Below are positions 38,366 through 49,171 of a stretch of 64,000 nt of DNA, in pieces. The notes beneath the pieces are model-generated. The model worked only from the letters and a program-made list of their open reading frames with translations. It was not told the origin of the DNA and made no database searches. Each line of letters begins with the position of its first letter. Position 1 is the first letter of the stretch. The stretch lies in NCBI RefSeq assembly GCF_007035645.1, contig NZ_AP019632.1, positions 1,302,001 to 1,366,000 on the forward strand, in the 5' to 3' direction. The position numbers were made by a program, and so were the translations under genes. The stretch comes from Enterobacter asburiae. Its GTDB lineage: Bacteria; Pseudomonadota; Gammaproteobacteria; Enterobacterales; Enterobacteriaceae.

Positions 38366-39219
38366 TCTACCCTGATGAAAACATGCTTTACGCCCCGGTT
38401 GAATGGCAGGACTGCTCCGAAGGCTACACCGACATTCGCTACCACAAATCCACCGACGGCATTGCCAAAATCACCATCAACCGCCCGCAGGTGCGTAACG
38501 CCTTCCGTCCGCTGACCGTGAAAGAGATGATTCAGGCCCTGGCGGATGCGCGCTACGACGATAACATCGGCGTGATTGTCCTGACCGGCGAAGGCGATAA
38601 AGCGTTCTGCTCCGGCGGCGATCAGAAAGTGCGCGGCGACTACGGCGGATACCAGGACGATGCGGGTACCCACCACCTGAACGTCCTCGATTTCCAGCGT
38701 CAGATCCGCACCTGTCCGAAACCGGTAGTGGCGATGGTAGCGGGCTACTCCATCGGCGGCGGTCACGTGCTGCACATGATGTGCGATCTGACCATCGCCG
38801 CAGAAAATGCCATCTTCGGCCAGACCGGTCCGAAAGTGGGATCCTTCGACGGCGGCTGGGGCGCCTCGTACATGGCGCGCATCGTCGGGCAGAAAAAAGC
38901 CCGTGAAATCTGGTTCCTGTGCCGTCAGTACAACGCTCAGGAAGCGCTGGATATGGGCCTGGTGAATACCGTGGTTCCGATTGCCGATCTCGAAAAAGAG
39001 ACCGTTCGCTGGTGCCGCGAAATGCTGCAAAACAGCCCGATGGCGCTGCGCTGCCTCAAAGCCGCTCTCAACGCCGACTGCGACGGACAGGCGGGTCTGC
39101 AGGAGCTGGCGGGCAACGCCACCATGCTGTTCTACATGACCGAAGAGGGTCAGGAAGGGCGCAACGCGTTTAACGAAAAACGCCAGCCGGACTTCAGCAA
39201 ATACAAACGGAACCCGTAA
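38362..39219 (+). CDS. menB: 1,4-dihydroxy-2-naphthoyl-CoA synthase
   Basis: This 285-residue crotonase-superfamily enzyme closes the naphthoquinone ring from o-succinylbenzoyl-CoA. The oxyanion-hole segments are [15 protein letters not shown] near residue 84 and [20 protein letters not shown] near 130. [35 protein letters not shown] contains the active-site region. The length equals the E. coli protein. Start and stop overlap both neighbours, by 4 nt with menH and 1 nt with menC. Confidence 0.97.
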   Translation: MIYPDENMLYAPVEWQDCSEGYTDIRYHKSTDGIAKITINRPQVRNAFRPLTVKEMIQALADARYDDNIGVIVLTGEGDKAFCSGGDQKVRGDYGGYQDDAGTHHLNVLDFQRQIRTCPKPVVAMVAGYSIGGGHVLHMMCDLTIAAENAIFGQTGPKVGSFDGGWGASYMARIVGQKKAREIWFLCRQYNAQEALDMGLVNTVVPIADLEKETVRWCREMLQNSPMALRCLKAALNADCDGQAGLQELAGNATMLFYMTEEGQEGRNAFNEKRQPDFSKYKRNP

Positions 39220-40184
39220 TGCGTCGCGCGCAGGTTTACCGCTGGCAGATACCGATGGACGCGGGCGTGGTGCTGCGTGAACGGCGGTTAAAAACCCGTG
39301 ACGGTTTCTTCGTGCATCTGCAGCAGGACGAGCGGGAAGGCTGGGGCGAAATTTCACCTCTGCCGGGCTTTAGCCTGGAGTCGCTGGATGACGCGCAGTC
39401 AGCATTGCTGGCGTGGGCGGACGCGTGGCGTGAGGGCGCGGATCCGGCGTTGCCGGAGGTGCCTTCCGCGGCTTTTGGCATCAGCTGCGCCCTGGCGGAG
39501 CTGGACGGCAGCCTGCCTGAAGAGGCTAACTACCGCGCGGCACCGCTCTGTACGGGCGATCCTGACGAGCTGTTCGCGCTGCTCTCCGCCATGCCGGGCG
39601 AGAAAGTGGCGAAAATTAAAGTCGGTCTTTACGAAGCGGTGCGCGACGGCATGGTCGCTAACCTGCTGCTGGAAGCAATCCCCGACCTTCATCTGCGTCT
39701 GGACGCTAACCGCGCCTGGACGCCGCTCAAGGCGCAGCAGTTTGCAAAGTACGTCAACCCGGCGTACCGCAGCCGCATTGCCTTCCTCGAAGAGCCGTGC
39801 AAAACCCGCGACGATTCACGCGCGTTTGCCCGCGAAACGGGGATTGCCATCGCCTGGGATGAAAGCCTGCGCGAGGACGATTTTGAATTTGTCGCCGAGC
39901 CCGGCGTCAGCGCGGTGGTGATTAAACCAACGCTGACCGGCAGCCTGGCGAAGGTGCGAGAGCAGGTCGTGGCAGCGCATGCCTCAGGGCTGACGGCGGT
40001 CATCAGCTCGTCGATTGAGTCCAGCCTTGGGCTGACCCAGCTGGCGCGCATTGCCGCCTGGCTAACGCCGGATACGATCCCTGGCCTCGACACGCTGAAC
40101 CTGATGCAGGCTCAGCTTATCCGCAGGTGGCCGGACAGCGCGCTGCCGTGCCTCAACGTCGCGGCGCTGGAGCCGTTGTTATGA
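39219..40184 (+). CDS. menC: o-Succinylbenzoate synthase
   Basis: This 321-residue enolase-superfamily dehydratase makes o-succinylbenzoate. Catalytic residues are visible: Lys132 and Lys134 (KIKVG), metal ligands Asp162 (RLDANRAW), Glu191 (FLEEP) and Asp214 (WDESLRED), and Lys236 (VVIKPTLTG). These are one residue offset from the E. coli numbering. It is coupled to menB by TAATG and to menE by a 4-nt ATGA overlap. Confidence 0.96.
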   Translation: MRRAQVYRWQIPMDAGVVLRERRLKTRDGFFVHLQQDEREGWGEISPLPGFSLESLDDAQSALLAWADAWREGADPALPEVPSAAFGISCALAELDGSLPEEANYRAAPLCTGDPDELFALLSAMPGEKVAKIKVGLYEAVRDGMVANLLLEAIPDLHLRLDANRAWTPLKAQQFAKYVNPAYRSRIAFLEEPCKTRDDSRAFARETGIAIAWDESLREDDFEFVAEPGVSAVVIKPTLTGSLAKVREQVVAAHASGLTAVISSSIESSLGLTQLARIAAWLTPDTIPGLDTLNLMQAQLIRRWPDSALPCLNVAALEPLL

Positions 40185-41542
40185 GTTTTAACGACTGGCC
40201 GTGGCGGCACTGGCGCGCGCAGTTTGCTGATAAACCGGCCCTCAGGCTGAACGACGAGGTGCTCAGCTGGCAGCAGCTGTGCGCCCGCGTCGACCGCCTT
40301 GCGGCAGAGTTTCACCTGCAGGGCGTGGAGGAGGGCGACGGCGTGCTGCTGCTGGCCCATAATCATCCGCAAACCCTGCTGGCGTGGCTGGCGCTGCTCC
40401 AGTGCGGGGCGCGCATTCTTCCCGTCAATCCGCAGCTGCCTCGCCCGCTGCTGGACGTGTTGCTCCCGCAGATGACGCTGCGCTTTGCGCTGGCGCTGGA
40501 CGGTACCTGCGACGGTCTTCCTGCCCTGAGCATGCGCGAGCGCGCCGGGGAATATCGCGTTGCGTGGCAGCCGGCGCGGCTGGCGTCGATGACGCTAACC
40601 TCCGGCTCCACCGGGCTGCCGAAAGCGGCGGTGCATACCTGCGACGCCCATCTCGCCAGCGCGCGCGGCGTGCTGGCGCTGATGCCCTACGGCGAAGACG
40701 ACGACTGGCTGCTTTCGCTGCCGCTGTTTCACGTTTCCGGCCAGGGGATTTTATGGCGCTGGCTGCAGGCCGGCGCGCGGTTAACCGTGCGCGAGAAACA
40801 GCCGCTGGCGCAGGCTTTGCGCGGCTGTACGCACGCTTCGCTGGTGCCGACCCAGCTCTGGCGTCTGCTTAACACCCACCAGCCTGTTGCACTGAAAGCG
40901 GTGCTGCTGGGCGGAGCCGCCATCCCTGTGGAATTGACGCAGCAGGCGCGCGAGCAGGGGATTCGCACCTTCTGCGGCTACGGCCTGACCGAGTTTGCCT
41001 CTACCGTCTGCGCGAAAGCGGCGGACGGCGAGTCGGACGTAGGCTATGCGCTGCCGGGCAGAGAGGTGCAGGTGGTTGACGGTGAAGTCTGGATCCGGGC
41101 AGAGAGTATGGCCTCAGGCTACTGGCGGGACGGCGAATTGGTTCCGCTGACCAACGCGCAGGGATGGTTCGCTACCCGCGATCGCGGGGAATGGCATGAC
41201 GGCCGCCTGACGATCCTGGGCCGCATGGACAACCTCTTTTTTAGCGGCGGAGAAGGGATCCAGCCGGAAAGCCTTGAGCGCGTTATCGCCCGCCATCCGC
41301 ATATTAACCAGGTGTTTATCGTCCCGCTGGACGACGCCGAGTTTGGACAGCGTCCGGTGGCGGTGGTGGAGTGCGAGCCGGGAACGGATATCACCTGTTT
41401 ACCTGACTGGGTCAGGGATAAGGTAGCGCGTTTTGAACAACCCGTCCGCTGGCTGCTGTTGCCGACCGAACTCAAAAATGGCGGCATTAAAGTCTCGCGC
41501 CGCGCGTTGCAGCAGTGGGTGAACGCTTCGCTGAAGGGATAA
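40181..41542 (+). CDS. menE: o-Succinylbenzoate-CoA ligase
   Basis: This 453-residue adenylate-forming enzyme activates o-succinylbenzoate with CoA. The P-loop-like motif [16 protein letters not shown] lies near residue 140, [10 protein letters not shown] near 182, [11 protein letters not shown] near 266, and the hinge/adenylate motif [32 protein letters not shown] near 335. ATG at 40181 overlaps the menC stop and gives [11 protein letters not shown], aligned with E. coli MenE; the in-frame start 54 nt upstream lies deep inside menC. It is the last gene of the men run. Confidence 0.95.
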   Translation: MSFNDWPWRHWRAQFADKPALRLNDEVLSWQQLCARVDRLAAEFHLQGVEEGDGVLLLAHNHPQTLLAWLALLQCGARILPVNPQLPRPLLDVLLPQMTLRFALALDGTCDGLPALSMRERAGEYRVAWQPARLASMTLTSGSTGLPKAAVHTCDAHLASARGVLALMPYGEDDDWLLSLPLFHVSGQGILWRWLQAGARLTVREKQPLAQALRGCTHASLVPTQLWRLLNTHQPVALKAVLLGGAAIPVELTQQAREQGIRTFCGYGLTEFASTVCAKAADGESDVGYALPGREVQVVDGEVWIRAESMASGYWRDGELVPLTNAQGWFATRDRGEWHDGRLTILGRMDNLFFSGGEGIQPESLERVIARHPHINQVFIVPLDDAEFGQRPVAVVECEPGTDITCLPDWVRDKVARFEQPVRWLLLPTELKNGGIKVSRRALQQWVNASLKG

Positions 41543-41666
41543 TAGCCGTTTCAAATAATTACAATCTACTGACCTGCCGCACGCAGAGTGCTTGATCCCC
41601 GGAAGACTCCGGTTAAAATCTCGCGGTTTTGGGACTTCTTTATAATAATTGTGTGGGATCACGACA

Positions 41667-42206
41667 ATGAAAAAAGTGGCATTCGTGGGCTTCGGCCTGA
41701 TGGTTGTATCTGCGGCGGCTAACGCCATCAGCATTAACGGCTCGGCGGGTCAGGATTATACCCACCTGGGCTTTGGCATGGGTACCGAGACTTCCGGTCT
41801 GGCGATGACCGGCGGCTGGACGCATAACGATGACGACGGCGACGCGGCGAGCCTCGGCCTGGGTCTGAACGTTCCTCTTGGCCCGTTCCTGGCCACCGTC
41901 GGCGGTAAAGGTATCTACACCAACCCAAATGACGGTGACGAAGGGTACGCGGCGGCAGTGGGCGGTGGCCTGCAGTGGAAAATTGGCGACAGCTTCGGCC
42001 TGTTTGGTGAGTACTACTATTCGCCGGACTCCCTCTCAAGCGGTATCGAAAGCTATGAAGAGGCCAACGCCGGCGCGCGCTGGACCATCATGCGTCCGAT
42101 TACCATCGAAGCGGGCTATCGCTATCTGAACCTGGCCGGCAAAGACGGCAACCGCGACAACGCGCTGGCCGACGGCCCGTACGTGGGCGTCAGCGCAGGC
42201 TTCTAA
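41667..42206 (+). CDS. yfaZ: YfaZ-family outer-membrane protein
   Basis: This 179-residue precursor has a signal peptide of about 20 residues (MKKVAFVGFGLMVVSAAANA, cleavage after ANA). The mature part alternates polar and hydrophobic residues in short glycine-rich strands, as in a small beta-barrel, and ends in phenylalanine (VGVSAGF), the outer-membrane signature. SLGLGLNVPLGPFLATVGGKG and SPDSLSSGIESYEEANAGARW match YfaZ. Its function is unknown. ATG at 41667 follows GGGATC. TATAAT at 41641-41646 may be its -10, though no good -35 is visible. Confidence 0.88.
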   Translation: MKKVAFVGFGLMVVSAAANAISINGSAGQDYTHLGFGMGTETSGLAMTGGWTHNDDDGDAASLGLGLNVPLGPFLATVGGKGIYTNPNDGDEGYAAAVGGGLQWKIGDSFGLFGEYYYSPDSLSSGIESYEEANAGARWTIMRPITIEAGYRYLNLAGKDGNRDNALADGPYVGVSAGF

Positions 42207-42299
42207 TCACTCCGGCGCGGCGTTCTGTCGCGCCAGTTTCTCTCTTCTCCACCCCGCGTTTGCGCTATAGTGTTTTGACCAAATAAGCGGGAGAACATA

Positions 42300-43499
42300 A
42301 TGATTAACGTGGAGATGTTATCCACCGGCGACGAAGTGCTGCATGGACAAATTATTGATACCAATGCCGCCTGGCTTGCCGATCTTTTCTTTGAGCAAGG
42401 ATTACCGTTAACGCGCCGCAATACGGTGGGCGACAATCTTGAGTCGCTGGTCGCTATTCTGCGCGAGCGCAGCGAACACTGCGACGTGCTGATTGTGAAT
42501 GGCGGACTCGGCCCCACCGGTGACGATCTCAGCGCGCTGGCCGCCGCGACCGCAAAAGGCGAAGGGCTGGTGCTGCATGAGGCGTGGCTTTCGCAGATGG
42601 AGCGCTTTTTCTCCGAACGTGGCCGCGTCATGGCCCCCAGCAACCGCAAACAGGCTGAAATTCCCGCCAGCGCCGAGCTGGTCGATAACCCGGTGGGTAC
42701 CGCGTGCGGGTTTGCCATGCAGCTGAACCGCTGCCTGATGTTCTTCACGCCGGGCGTGCCCTCAGAATTTAAAGTGATGGTCGAGCAGCAGATCCTGCCG
42801 CGCCTTCGCGATCGTTTTACCCTGCCTGAACCGCCGCTGTGCCTGCGTCTGACCACCTTTGGCCGCTCGGAAAGCGATCTGGCCCAGAGCCTTGACCCTC
42901 TCCCGCTGCCGCCGGGCGTCTCCATGGGCTACCGCTCCTCCATGCCGATCATTGAGCTTAAGCTGACAGGTCCGGCCGAACAGAAAGAGGCGATGCTGGC
43001 CCTGTGGCCCGAGGTGCAGCGCGTGGCGGGCGAAAGCCTGATCTTTGAAGGGACGGAAGGGCTACCCGCGCAGATTGCGACGCATCTGCAGTCGCGTCAG
43101 CTGAGTGTGACCTTAAGCGAGCAGTTCACCGGTGGCCTGCTGGCGCTGCAGCTGTCGCGCGTCAACGCGCCGCTGCTGGCCAGCGAAGTGGTGCCGTTCC
43201 AGCAGGAGACCCTGGCGCAAACCGCCCGCTGGGCTTCCGAGAGAAGGGTGAAGCATTTTGCCGGTCTGGCGCTGTTTGTCGGGGGGCTGGACGAGGAACA
43301 CCTTAACTTCGCGCTGGCGACGCCGGAAGGGACCTGGGCCCTGCGGGTAAAAATGAACATCACCCGCCACAGCCTGGCGGTGCGTCAGGAGGTTTGCGCC
43401 ATGATGGCGCTGAACATGCTGCGCCGCTGGCTGAATGGCAAAGAGGTTGCCAGCGAGCACGGCTGGATCAACGTTGTCGAGTCGCTGTTCGTGGAGTAA
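42300..43499 (+). CDS. yfaY: CinA-like protein YfaY with degenerate NMN-deamidase domain
   Basis: This 399-residue two-domain CinA-family protein has an N-terminal MoCF/COG1058 domain at about residues 1-170 (MLSTGDEVLHGQIIDTNAAW; NGGLGPTGDDLS), associated with ADP-ribose pyrophosphatase activity. The C-terminal PncC-like domain begins at about 250. The usual ESCTGG motif of active NMN deamidases reads SEQFTGG here, so the catalytic serine and cysteine are lost. E. coli YfaY is also regarded as lacking deamidase activity (from memory). GGGAGA precedes the ATG. It is convergent with glpC over a 33-nt gap. Confidence 0.92.
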   Translation: MINVEMLSTGDEVLHGQIIDTNAAWLADLFFEQGLPLTRRNTVGDNLESLVAILRERSEHCDVLIVNGGLGPTGDDLSALAAATAKGEGLVLHEAWLSQMERFFSERGRVMAPSNRKQAEIPASAELVDNPVGTACGFAMQLNRCLMFFTPGVPSEFKVMVEQQILPRLRDRFTLPEPPLCLRLTTFGRSESDLAQSLDPLPLPPGVSMGYRSSMPIIELKLTGPAEQKEAMLALWPEVQRVAGESLIFEGTEGLPAQIATHLQSRQLSVTLSEQFTGGLLALQLSRVNAPLLASEVVPFQQETLAQTARWASERRVKHFAGLALFVGGLDEEHLNFALATPEGTWALRVKMNITRHSLAVRQEVCAMMALNMLRRWLNGKEVASEHGWINVVESLFVE

Positions 43500-43503
43500 A
43501 ACC

Positions 43504-43530
43504 ATGGCCGGGGCGTTTCGCCCCGGCCAT
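43504..43530. terminator. Bidirectional GC-rich terminator hairpin between yfaY and glpC
   Basis: ATGGCCGGGGCG (43504-43515), TTT loop, CGCCCCGGCCAT (43519-43530): a perfect 12-bp stem filling the 33-nt convergent gap. No true T-run follows on either strand, so termination may depend on the very stable stem, or it may act to protect mRNA 3' ends. Confidence 0.7.
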
Positions 43531-43532
43531 GT

Positions 43533-44723
43533 TCAGCCCAGCGCCTTCGCCAGCAGGGTGACTGGATGTTCGCAGCGCTTGCTGGTGGACATCTCAATCT
43601 GCCACTTGCAGGTTTCGCAGTCCGTTACCACGATATCCGCGCCGCTCTCTTCAATCTGACGGAACAGCGGGGCGCCAATCGCCTGTGACGTTCCGTAGTT
43701 TTCACGCTTAAACCCGTAGGTTCCCGCAATCCCGCAGCAGCGCGAATCCAGCACCGTCAGCTCCAGGTCCGGAATTAACCGCAGCAGCTCAAGCGTATAG
43801 AGCGACCAGCCCATTTTCTCCATATGACACGGCGTGTGATACACCACTTTCAGGGGCAATTTCCCCAGCGGCAACGTCTGCCAGCTATCGAGCTTGCGCC
43901 ACAGGAAGCGTGTCGCCAGCTCGATGTGCTCGCGCAGGCCGGTATTATCCACGTCCAGCAGATGCGGGTACTCATCGCGCAGGGTGAAGGTACAGGTGGA
44001 CGAGGTCGCCAGCACCGGAATACCTTTATCGACAATCGCTTCGCGCAGTGACGTGACATTGCTCTGAGCCTGCCTGCGCGCTTTATCGGTAAACCCGTTG
44101 GCGATCAGCGGTACGCCGCAGCACTTCTCTTTGTTCAGCAGCTGAACGCCCGTTCCCATGGCGTTAAGCACCTTCAGCAGATCTTTGCCCAGCTGCGGGT
44201 GGTTGTAGTTCACATAGCAGCCGTGGAAAAAAGCCACCTGGTCGGCGTACTGCGCCTGCTCCGCCGCGACGGATTTGTACCAGCGGCGGAAGGTGCCGTG
44301 AGAATATTTCGGCAGGCTGCGGTGATGGTCTATCTTCAGCGTGGCATCCAGCAGCTGACGCACCGGTTTGAGGGAGGTCGCGGCATTCACCAGCGGGGCA
44401 AACGGCGTCGAGACGCTGCCCATCAGATCGGTGTGGCTCAAAATAGCGTCCCGCAGCGTCGGCTTTTGCGTGCTGTAGCGCGCCCGGGCGCGCTGGATGA
44501 TATCGCCGATTTTCACATCCGACGGGCAGGCGACTTCGCAGCGTTTGCAGTTGATGCAGTATTTCAGCGCCTCGTCGTACAGCTTGCCGTCCTTCAGGCG
44601 CAGACGCTCGCCGTCCGGTCCGGCCTGCTTTGGTCCGGGATAGCGTGGGTTCACGCCGCTCACCGGGCAGACGGTGGTACACACCGTGCATTTAATGCAG
44701 CTTTCAAAACGGGTGTCGTTCAT
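43533..44723 (-). CDS. glpC: Anaerobic glycerol-3-phosphate dehydrogenase subunit C
   Basis: This 396-residue membrane-associated iron-sulphur subunit passes electrons from GlpA/GlpB to menaquinone. Two [4Fe-4S] motifs are near the N-terminus: [13 protein letters not shown] (from residue 9) and [13 protein letters not shown] (near 56). Two CCG heterodisulphide-reductase-type domains follow ([12 protein letters not shown] with [17 protein letters not shown] with [10 protein letters not shown]). It is the last gene of glpACB and overlaps the glpB stop by 4 nt. Confidence 0.96.
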   Translation of the reverse strand: MNDTRFESCIKCTVCTTVCPVSGVNPRYPGPKQAGPDGERLRLKDGKLYDEALKYCINCKRCEVACPSDVKIGDIIQRARARYSTQKPTLRDAILSHTDLMGSVSTPFAPLVNAATSLKPVRQLLDATLKIDHHRSLPKYSHGTFRRWYKSVAAEQAQYADQVAFFHGCYVNYNHPQLGKDLLKVLNAMGTGVQLLNKEKCCGVPLIANGFTDKARRQAQSNVTSLREAIVDKGIPVLATSSTCTFTLRDEYPHLLDVDNTGLREHIELATRFLWRKLDSWQTLPLGKLPLKVVYHTPCHMEKMGWSLYTLELLRLIPDLELTVLDSRCCGIAGTYGFKRENYGTSQAIGAPLFRQIEESGADIVVTDCETCKWQIEMSTSKRCEHPVTLLAKALG

Positions 44724-45937
44724 TGTTCAGCCTCCGTGCGCTGGCTAATCTGCTCTGCCACATACAGCGCCGTGACGGCGCAGACCCCGCCACCGCATCC
44801 TTGGGCAATGGGATCGTACCCGCCCAGCAGCGAGCCGATGGCAAAAAGATTACTGACGGGCTTACCGGAAAGTTGCGGATGCAGCTGGTTATCGACAATC
44901 ACGCCGAACTGCTGCCAGGGCTGCGGCGAGAAGAAGTCACTTTGATACCAGTCCGCGCGGGAGGCTCGCTGGCGAACATCGAGCCCCATAATGGCTTCCC
45001 GGATGCCCTCCCGGCTGCTCAGCAGCCCGTTGCTGAAGAAGCTGCCGCTTGCCAGCACCGTAAAGCGGGCACGAAGCGGAATATCGTCGTGGTTGCGCGT
45101 CCAGATTTCGCTGACCGCGCCGTCGGTCAGGGTGATTTTTTTCACCTCATCACCCGCCATCCACACGCCGCCCTGCGCGACAAACTGGCGCTGGAGCTGG
45201 GTATGCAGGCGAATGCCGGGTACGGACGGAGGCAGGGTTGGCAGCAGGCCAAGCGAGCAGGGCAGACGATCCGAGAGCCAGCGCCAGAGCCGGTTGTCGC
45301 GTAAACCAAAGCAGGCGGGCATCAGCAGGGCGTCACAGCTGTCGCTGAGCGGTCTGAGCGCGTCATACAGCAGCGGCCATTTGTCCTCGTTATCCAGAAA
45401 ACGGGCGATATTCACCGCGCGAAATTCGCTCGGGTTGTCGCGCAGGACATCAAGCTCAGGCAGCTCTATCTCTGCCGTTTCGGCATTGACGCCCTGGCGA
45501 CAGAGCGACGCCGCCGCGAGATGGGGCTGAAAATCCAGAAAGCCGCTAATGCCCACGACCCGCACGCGCGCGGCGTTGAAGGGAGCAACGGGCACTTCTT
45601 CCGGGCTGAGCCAGGCAGAGCGCAGGGTGCCGAGCGGCGTGACGCGCTGGTGATTGAGCCGGGCGCTTCCCTTCAGACGCGCGCCGCAGTCTGCCAGCAG
45701 CGCTTCGGTTTCCAGCGCAAAGCGGTCAATATGCTGGGCGCCAATCAGGTGATACGGATGCTCCGGCGGGAGCTTATCGCGGTACGCGTCGTCCACCAGA
45801 TCCAGCGAGCCCGACGAGAAGTGCAGGGCGCTCTGGCCCCGGGTGATAATGGCGCAGCGCAGCCCCTGCTTCGTGAGCTTGATGCCGCAGAGCAGGCCTG
45901 CCAGCCCGCCGCCGACGATTACGGTATCAAATTTCAT
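44720..45937 (-). CDS. glpB: Anaerobic glycerol-3-phosphate dehydrogenase subunit B
   Basis: This 405-residue FAD-binding subunit, from a flavoprotein family, has the N-terminal Rossmann motif [17 protein letters not shown] and a second nucleotide-site segment near the C-terminus ([29 protein letters not shown]). ATG at 45937 is preceded by GGAG 7 nt away and aligns with E. coli GlpB; the longer frame extends into glpA. It is about 14 residues shorter than E. coli GlpB, mostly in the 45-75 region. It overlaps glpA by 11 nt. Confidence 0.94.
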   Translation of the reverse strand: MKFDTVIVGGGLAGLLCGIKLTKQGLRCAIITRGQSALHFSSGSLDLVDDAYRDKLPPEHPYHLIGAQHIDRFALETEALLADCGARLKGSARLNHQRVTPLGTLRSAWLSPEEVPVAPFNAARVRVVGISGFLDFQPHLAAASLCRQGVNAETAEIELPELDVLRDNPSEFRAVNIARFLDNEDKWPLLYDALRPLSDSCDALLMPACFGLRDNRLWRWLSDRLPCSLGLLPTLPPSVPGIRLHTQLQRQFVAQGGVWMAGDEVKKITLTDGAVSEIWTRNHDDIPLRARFTVLASGSFFSNGLLSSREGIREAIMGLDVRQRASRADWYQSDFFSPQPWQQFGVIVDNQLHPQLSGKPVSNLFAIGSLLGGYDPIAQGCGGGVCAVTALYVAEQISQRTEAEQ

Positions 45938-47555
45938 CGCGTTGCTCCTTCTCAAGACCGCAAAGCCCCTGGTAGACCCAGCGGGTAAATTCGCTTTCGC
46001 GCAGGGCATCGCCCCAGGCGACAGGCTGAATGCCTTTCCAGCGCTCGTTTAAAAACGCGCTGAGCTGATCGAGCGACTGGGTGGCGGTAGTGGTGTGAAA
46101 ACGCTGCAGCAGCCCGGCGGCACGACAGGCGCACAGCTCGCCCTGACAGGTACCCATTCCCACGCGGGTGCGGCGACGAAGATCGAGCAGGCTTGTGACC
46201 GTCAGGCTCTCCACCGCATACTGCACCTCACCGGCGGTGACGGCTTCGCACTCGCACACCAGGCTGCGGCTCAGGCGTCCTTCACCGAGCCACTGCGGCG
46301 TTCTGTCGCCGTGGCGGTAGATAGCGGATCCCCGCAGCGGCGCAGGCAGGGAGATAATTTTTTGCAGCGTTTTTTCGGTGGACTGCCGCGAGCCGGGCAG
46401 GGGCTGGTCTGCCGTCACGCACCGTTCGGTATTGCCCAGCTTGCGGCAGACGGCATCGGTCGCCCACTCGGCCATCAGGCGGTAGGTCATCAGCTTGCCG
46501 CCGGTGATGGTGATAAACCCGTCCATGCCGTCGCGTTCGGCGTGATCGAGCAGCACGATGCCCCGGCTGACGTTACGTCCGCTCGGGTCGTTGTCGCTGG
46601 CAACCAGCGGACGCACGCCCGCGTAGGCGCGCAGAATACGCGTCTGCGCCATCACCGGGGCCAGTTTTTCCCCTTCGCGCAGCAGGATGTCGACCTCTTC
46701 GGCGATCACGCGGTTGTAGTCAATCTCGCTGTAGTCGACGTGGGTTGAGGTGGTACCGATTAACGAAATGGTGTCGCCCGGGACGAGGATATCGGCGTCG
46801 GACGGTTTGCGGCAGCGGTTGATCACGTGGTTATTGATGCGGTGGTCGAGGATCAGCAGCGAGCCTTTTGCCGGGAACATGCGTACCGACAGGTCCGCGT
46901 ATTCCGCGATGCGCTGCCCCCAGATCCCCGCCGCGTTAACCACCACGGCGGCATACAGCTCGCTGTGTTCGTTATATTGCGTATCAAGGATCCGCACGCC
47001 GCAGATACGATGACCTTCACGGATAAGCCCGGTCACTTCGTGCCCGGTCAGGATTTGCGCGCCATGCTCGCGGGCGTCCAGCATATTGGCGGCGGTCAGG
47101 CGGAAGGGGTCAACGGTGCCGTCAGGCACTTTTACCGCGCCGATAAGCGCCGGGTTAACCGACGGTTCCAGCCGCCGCGCCAGCGCCGGGTCCATGGCCT
47201 CAGCCTGAATGCCCGCCGCAGTGCAGGCGGTAATAAAGGTGTCCTGAAAGGCGAGGTCATCTTCGGGAAGAGTAATAAAGAGGCCGTCGGTCGGCTCAAT
47301 GCAGTGGCGGGCGATACGCTTGAGGATCTGGTTTTCAGCAATACATTCGCGTGCGGATTCACCGTCGGTCACCGCATACCGCGCGCCGCTGTGCAGCAAA
47401 CCATGGTTACGCCCGGTTGCGCCCGTGGCGATATCGTGGCGCTCCAGCAGCGTGACGCTTAAGCCGCGAAGGGCGCAGTCGCGTGCGATCCCGGCGCCGG
47501 TTGCGCCACCGCCAATGATTATCACATCGCTGTAGCGAGGATCGTGAATGGTCAT
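45927..47555 (-). CDS. glpA: Anaerobic glycerol-3-phosphate dehydrogenase subunit A
   Basis: This 542-residue catalytic FAD subunit oxidises sn-glycerol-3-phosphate to dihydroxyacetone phosphate under anaerobic conditions. The FAD motif [15 protein letters not shown] is at residues 12-26, with [15 protein letters not shown] after it. The C-terminal BFD-like region has cysteines in [12 protein letters not shown] and [13 protein letters not shown]. It is the first gene of glpACB, divergent from glpT; the shared 252-nt region carries GlpR-like and CRP-like sites. Confidence 0.97.
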   Translation of the reverse strand: MTIHDPRYSDVIIIGGGATGAGIARDCALRGLSVTLLERHDIATGATGRNHGLLHSGARYAVTDGESARECIAENQILKRIARHCIEPTDGLFITLPEDDLAFQDTFITACTAAGIQAEAMDPALARRLEPSVNPALIGAVKVPDGTVDPFRLTAANMLDAREHGAQILTGHEVTGLIREGHRICGVRILDTQYNEHSELYAAVVVNAAGIWGQRIAEYADLSVRMFPAKGSLLILDHRINNHVINRCRKPSDADILVPGDTISLIGTTSTHVDYSEIDYNRVIAEEVDILLREGEKLAPVMAQTRILRAYAGVRPLVASDNDPSGRNVSRGIVLLDHAERDGMDGFITITGGKLMTYRLMAEWATDAVCRKLGNTERCVTADQPLPGSRQSTEKTLQKIISLPAPLRGSAIYRHGDRTPQWLGEGRLSRSLVCECEAVTAGEVQYAVESLTVTSLLDLRRRTRVGMGTCQGELCACRAAGLLQRFHTTTATQSLDQLSAFLNERWKGIQPVAWGDALRESEFTRWVYQGLCGLEKEQRDEI

Positions 47556-47807
47556 TGTTTACCCTCTATGTTCGTTTTTTTATCATTTAGCCATACCAAT
47601 AGTGTGGCTTGTTTGATTTCGAACATAAACGCGCGAAATTCGAAAGTGGAACGTGATTTCATGCGCTTTTTTGCGCATTCTGTCATATTTCTGTAACAAT
47701 CTGTGCGTTGATTCACAGTAACAATCACCGTGATTTCTTAACATCCCCGCCTCTGGAATTCAGGTGCGAGCCACCTGCCCATTCAATTCAAGGCCACGGA
47801 GGCTGTT
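47556..47807. promoter_or_regulatory. Divergent glpACB / glpTQ control region
   Basis: These 252 nt separate glpA and glpT. TGTGCGTTGATTCACA (47702-47717) fits the CRP consensus TGTGA-N6-TCACA with one mismatch. GlpR-type half-sites containing TTCG/CGAA with an adjacent ACAT are ATGTTCG (47568-47574), TTTCGAACATAAACG (47618-47632) and GCGAAATTCGAAAG (47633-47646). In E. coli this region is controlled by GlpR, CRP, FNR and ArcA. FNR sites could not be assigned by eye. Confidence 0.65.
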
Positions 47808-49160
47808 ATGCTCAGTATCTTCAAACCTGCGCCGCACAGGGCGCGTCTGCCAGAGGCAGAAATTGATCCGCTATACCGCCGTCTGCGCTGGCAAATTTTC
47901 CTGGGGATCTTCTTCGGGTACGCGGCGTACTACCTTGTACGTAAAAACTTCGCGCTCGCCATGCCGTATCTGGTGGAGCAGGGCTTCTCCCGCGGCGATC
48001 TGGGGTTCGCGCTGTCGGGGATCTCAATCGCCTACGGTTTTTCCAAATTCATCATGGGGTCGGTATCGGATCGCTCGAATCCGCGCGTGTTCCTGCCCGC
48101 CGGCCTGATCCTGGCGGCTGCGGTCATGCTGTTCATGGGCTTTGTGCCGTGGGCAACCTCCAGCATCGCCGTCATGTTCGTGCTGCTGTTCCTCTGCGGC
48201 TGGTTCCAGGGGATGGGGTGGCCGCCGTGCGGACGTACCATGGTGCACTGGTGGTCGCAGAAGGAACGCGGCGGCATCGTGTCGGTGTGGAACTGCGCGC
48301 ATAACGTCGGTGGCGGTATCCCGCCGCTGCTGTTCCTGCTGGGGATGGCCTGGTTCAACGACTGGCACGCAGCGCTCTATATGCCTGCCTTTGGCGCCAT
48401 CGTCGTGGCGATTATCGCTTTCGCGCTGATGCGCGATACGCCGCAATCCTGCGGCCTGCCGCCGATTGAAGAGTACAAAAACGACTATCCGGATGATTAC
48501 AGCAAGGAGCACGAAGAAGAGCTGACCGCAAAACAGATCTTCATGAAGTACGTCCTGCCGAACAAGCTGCTGTGGTACATCGCGGTGGCGAACGTGTTCG
48601 TTTATCTGCTGCGCTACGGCATTCTGGACTGGTCCCCGACCTACCTGAAAGAGGTGAAGCACTTCGCGCTGGATAAGTCCTCCTGGGCCTATTTCCTGTA
48701 TGAATATGCCGGGATCCCGGGCACGCTGCTTTGCGGCTGGATGTCAGATAAGGTGTTTAAAGGCAACCGCGGCGCGACGGGCGTGTTCTTTATGACCCTG
48801 GTCACCATCGCGACCGTCGTTTACTGGCTCAACCCGCCGGGTAACCCATCAGTAGACATGGCCTGCATGATTGTTATTGGCTTCCTGATTTACGGTCCGG
48901 TGATGCTGATCGGTCTGCACGCGCTGGAGCTGGCGCCGAAAAAAGCGGCAGGCACGGCGGCAGGCTTTACCGGTCTGTTCGGCTATCTGGGCGGTTCGGT
49001 CGCGGCGAGCGCCATCGTGGGCTACACCGTAGACTTCTTCGGCTGGGACGGCGGCTTTATGGTGATGATCGGCGGCAGCGTGCTGGCGGTACTGCTGCTC
49101 ATTGTGGTCATGATCGGTGAGAAACGTCACCACGCGGAAGTGCTGGCGCGTCGTCAATAA
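47808..49160 (+). CDS. glpT: Glycerol-3-phosphate:phosphate antiporter
   Basis: This 450-residue major-facilitator inner-membrane antiporter has 12 helices and imports sn-glycerol-3-phosphate in exchange for phosphate; it also admits fosfomycin. The organophosphate:Pi antiporter signature is visible in [15 protein letters not shown] (substrate-binding Arg near 45) and [15 protein letters not shown] (His near 165), and the second binding Arg lies in [11 protein letters not shown] near 269. It looks nearly identical to E. coli GlpT apart from the last ten residues. The glpQ gene follows 11 nt later. Confidence 0.98.
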   Translation: MLSIFKPAPHRARLPEAEIDPLYRRLRWQIFLGIFFGYAAYYLVRKNFALAMPYLVEQGFSRGDLGFALSGISIAYGFSKFIMGSVSDRSNPRVFLPAGLILAAAVMLFMGFVPWATSSIAVMFVLLFLCGWFQGMGWPPCGRTMVHWWSQKERGGIVSVWNCAHNVGGGIPPLLFLLGMAWFNDWHAALYMPAFGAIVVAIIAFALMRDTPQSCGLPPIEEYKNDYPDDYSKEHEEELTAKQIFMKYVLPNKLLWYIAVANVFVYLLRYGILDWSPTYLKEVKHFALDKSSWAYFLYEYAGIPGTLLCGWMSDKVFKGNRGATGVFFMTLVTIATVVYWLNPPGNPSVDMACMIVIGFLIYGPVMLIGLHALELAPKKAAGTAAGFTGLFGYLGGSVAASAIVGYTVDFFGWDGGFMVMIGGSVLAVLLLIVVMIGEKRHHAEVLARRQ

Positions 49161-49171
49161 GGAGCATTGCG

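Noticed and set aside
40127..40180. 18-codon N-terminal extension of menE inside menC
   Set aside because: ATG at 40181 overlaps the menC stop in the usual ATGA form and matches the family start.
43504..43530. Palindrome as an inverted-repeat attachment or IS end
   Set aside because: It sits exactly in a convergent 33-nt gap with no duplicated target or nearby recombinase; a terminator or 3'-end role fits better.
45938..46009. 24-codon N-terminal extension of glpB
   Set aside because: It lies inside glpA, and GGAG is well placed for the ATG ending at 45937, which gives the FAD-motif N-terminus.
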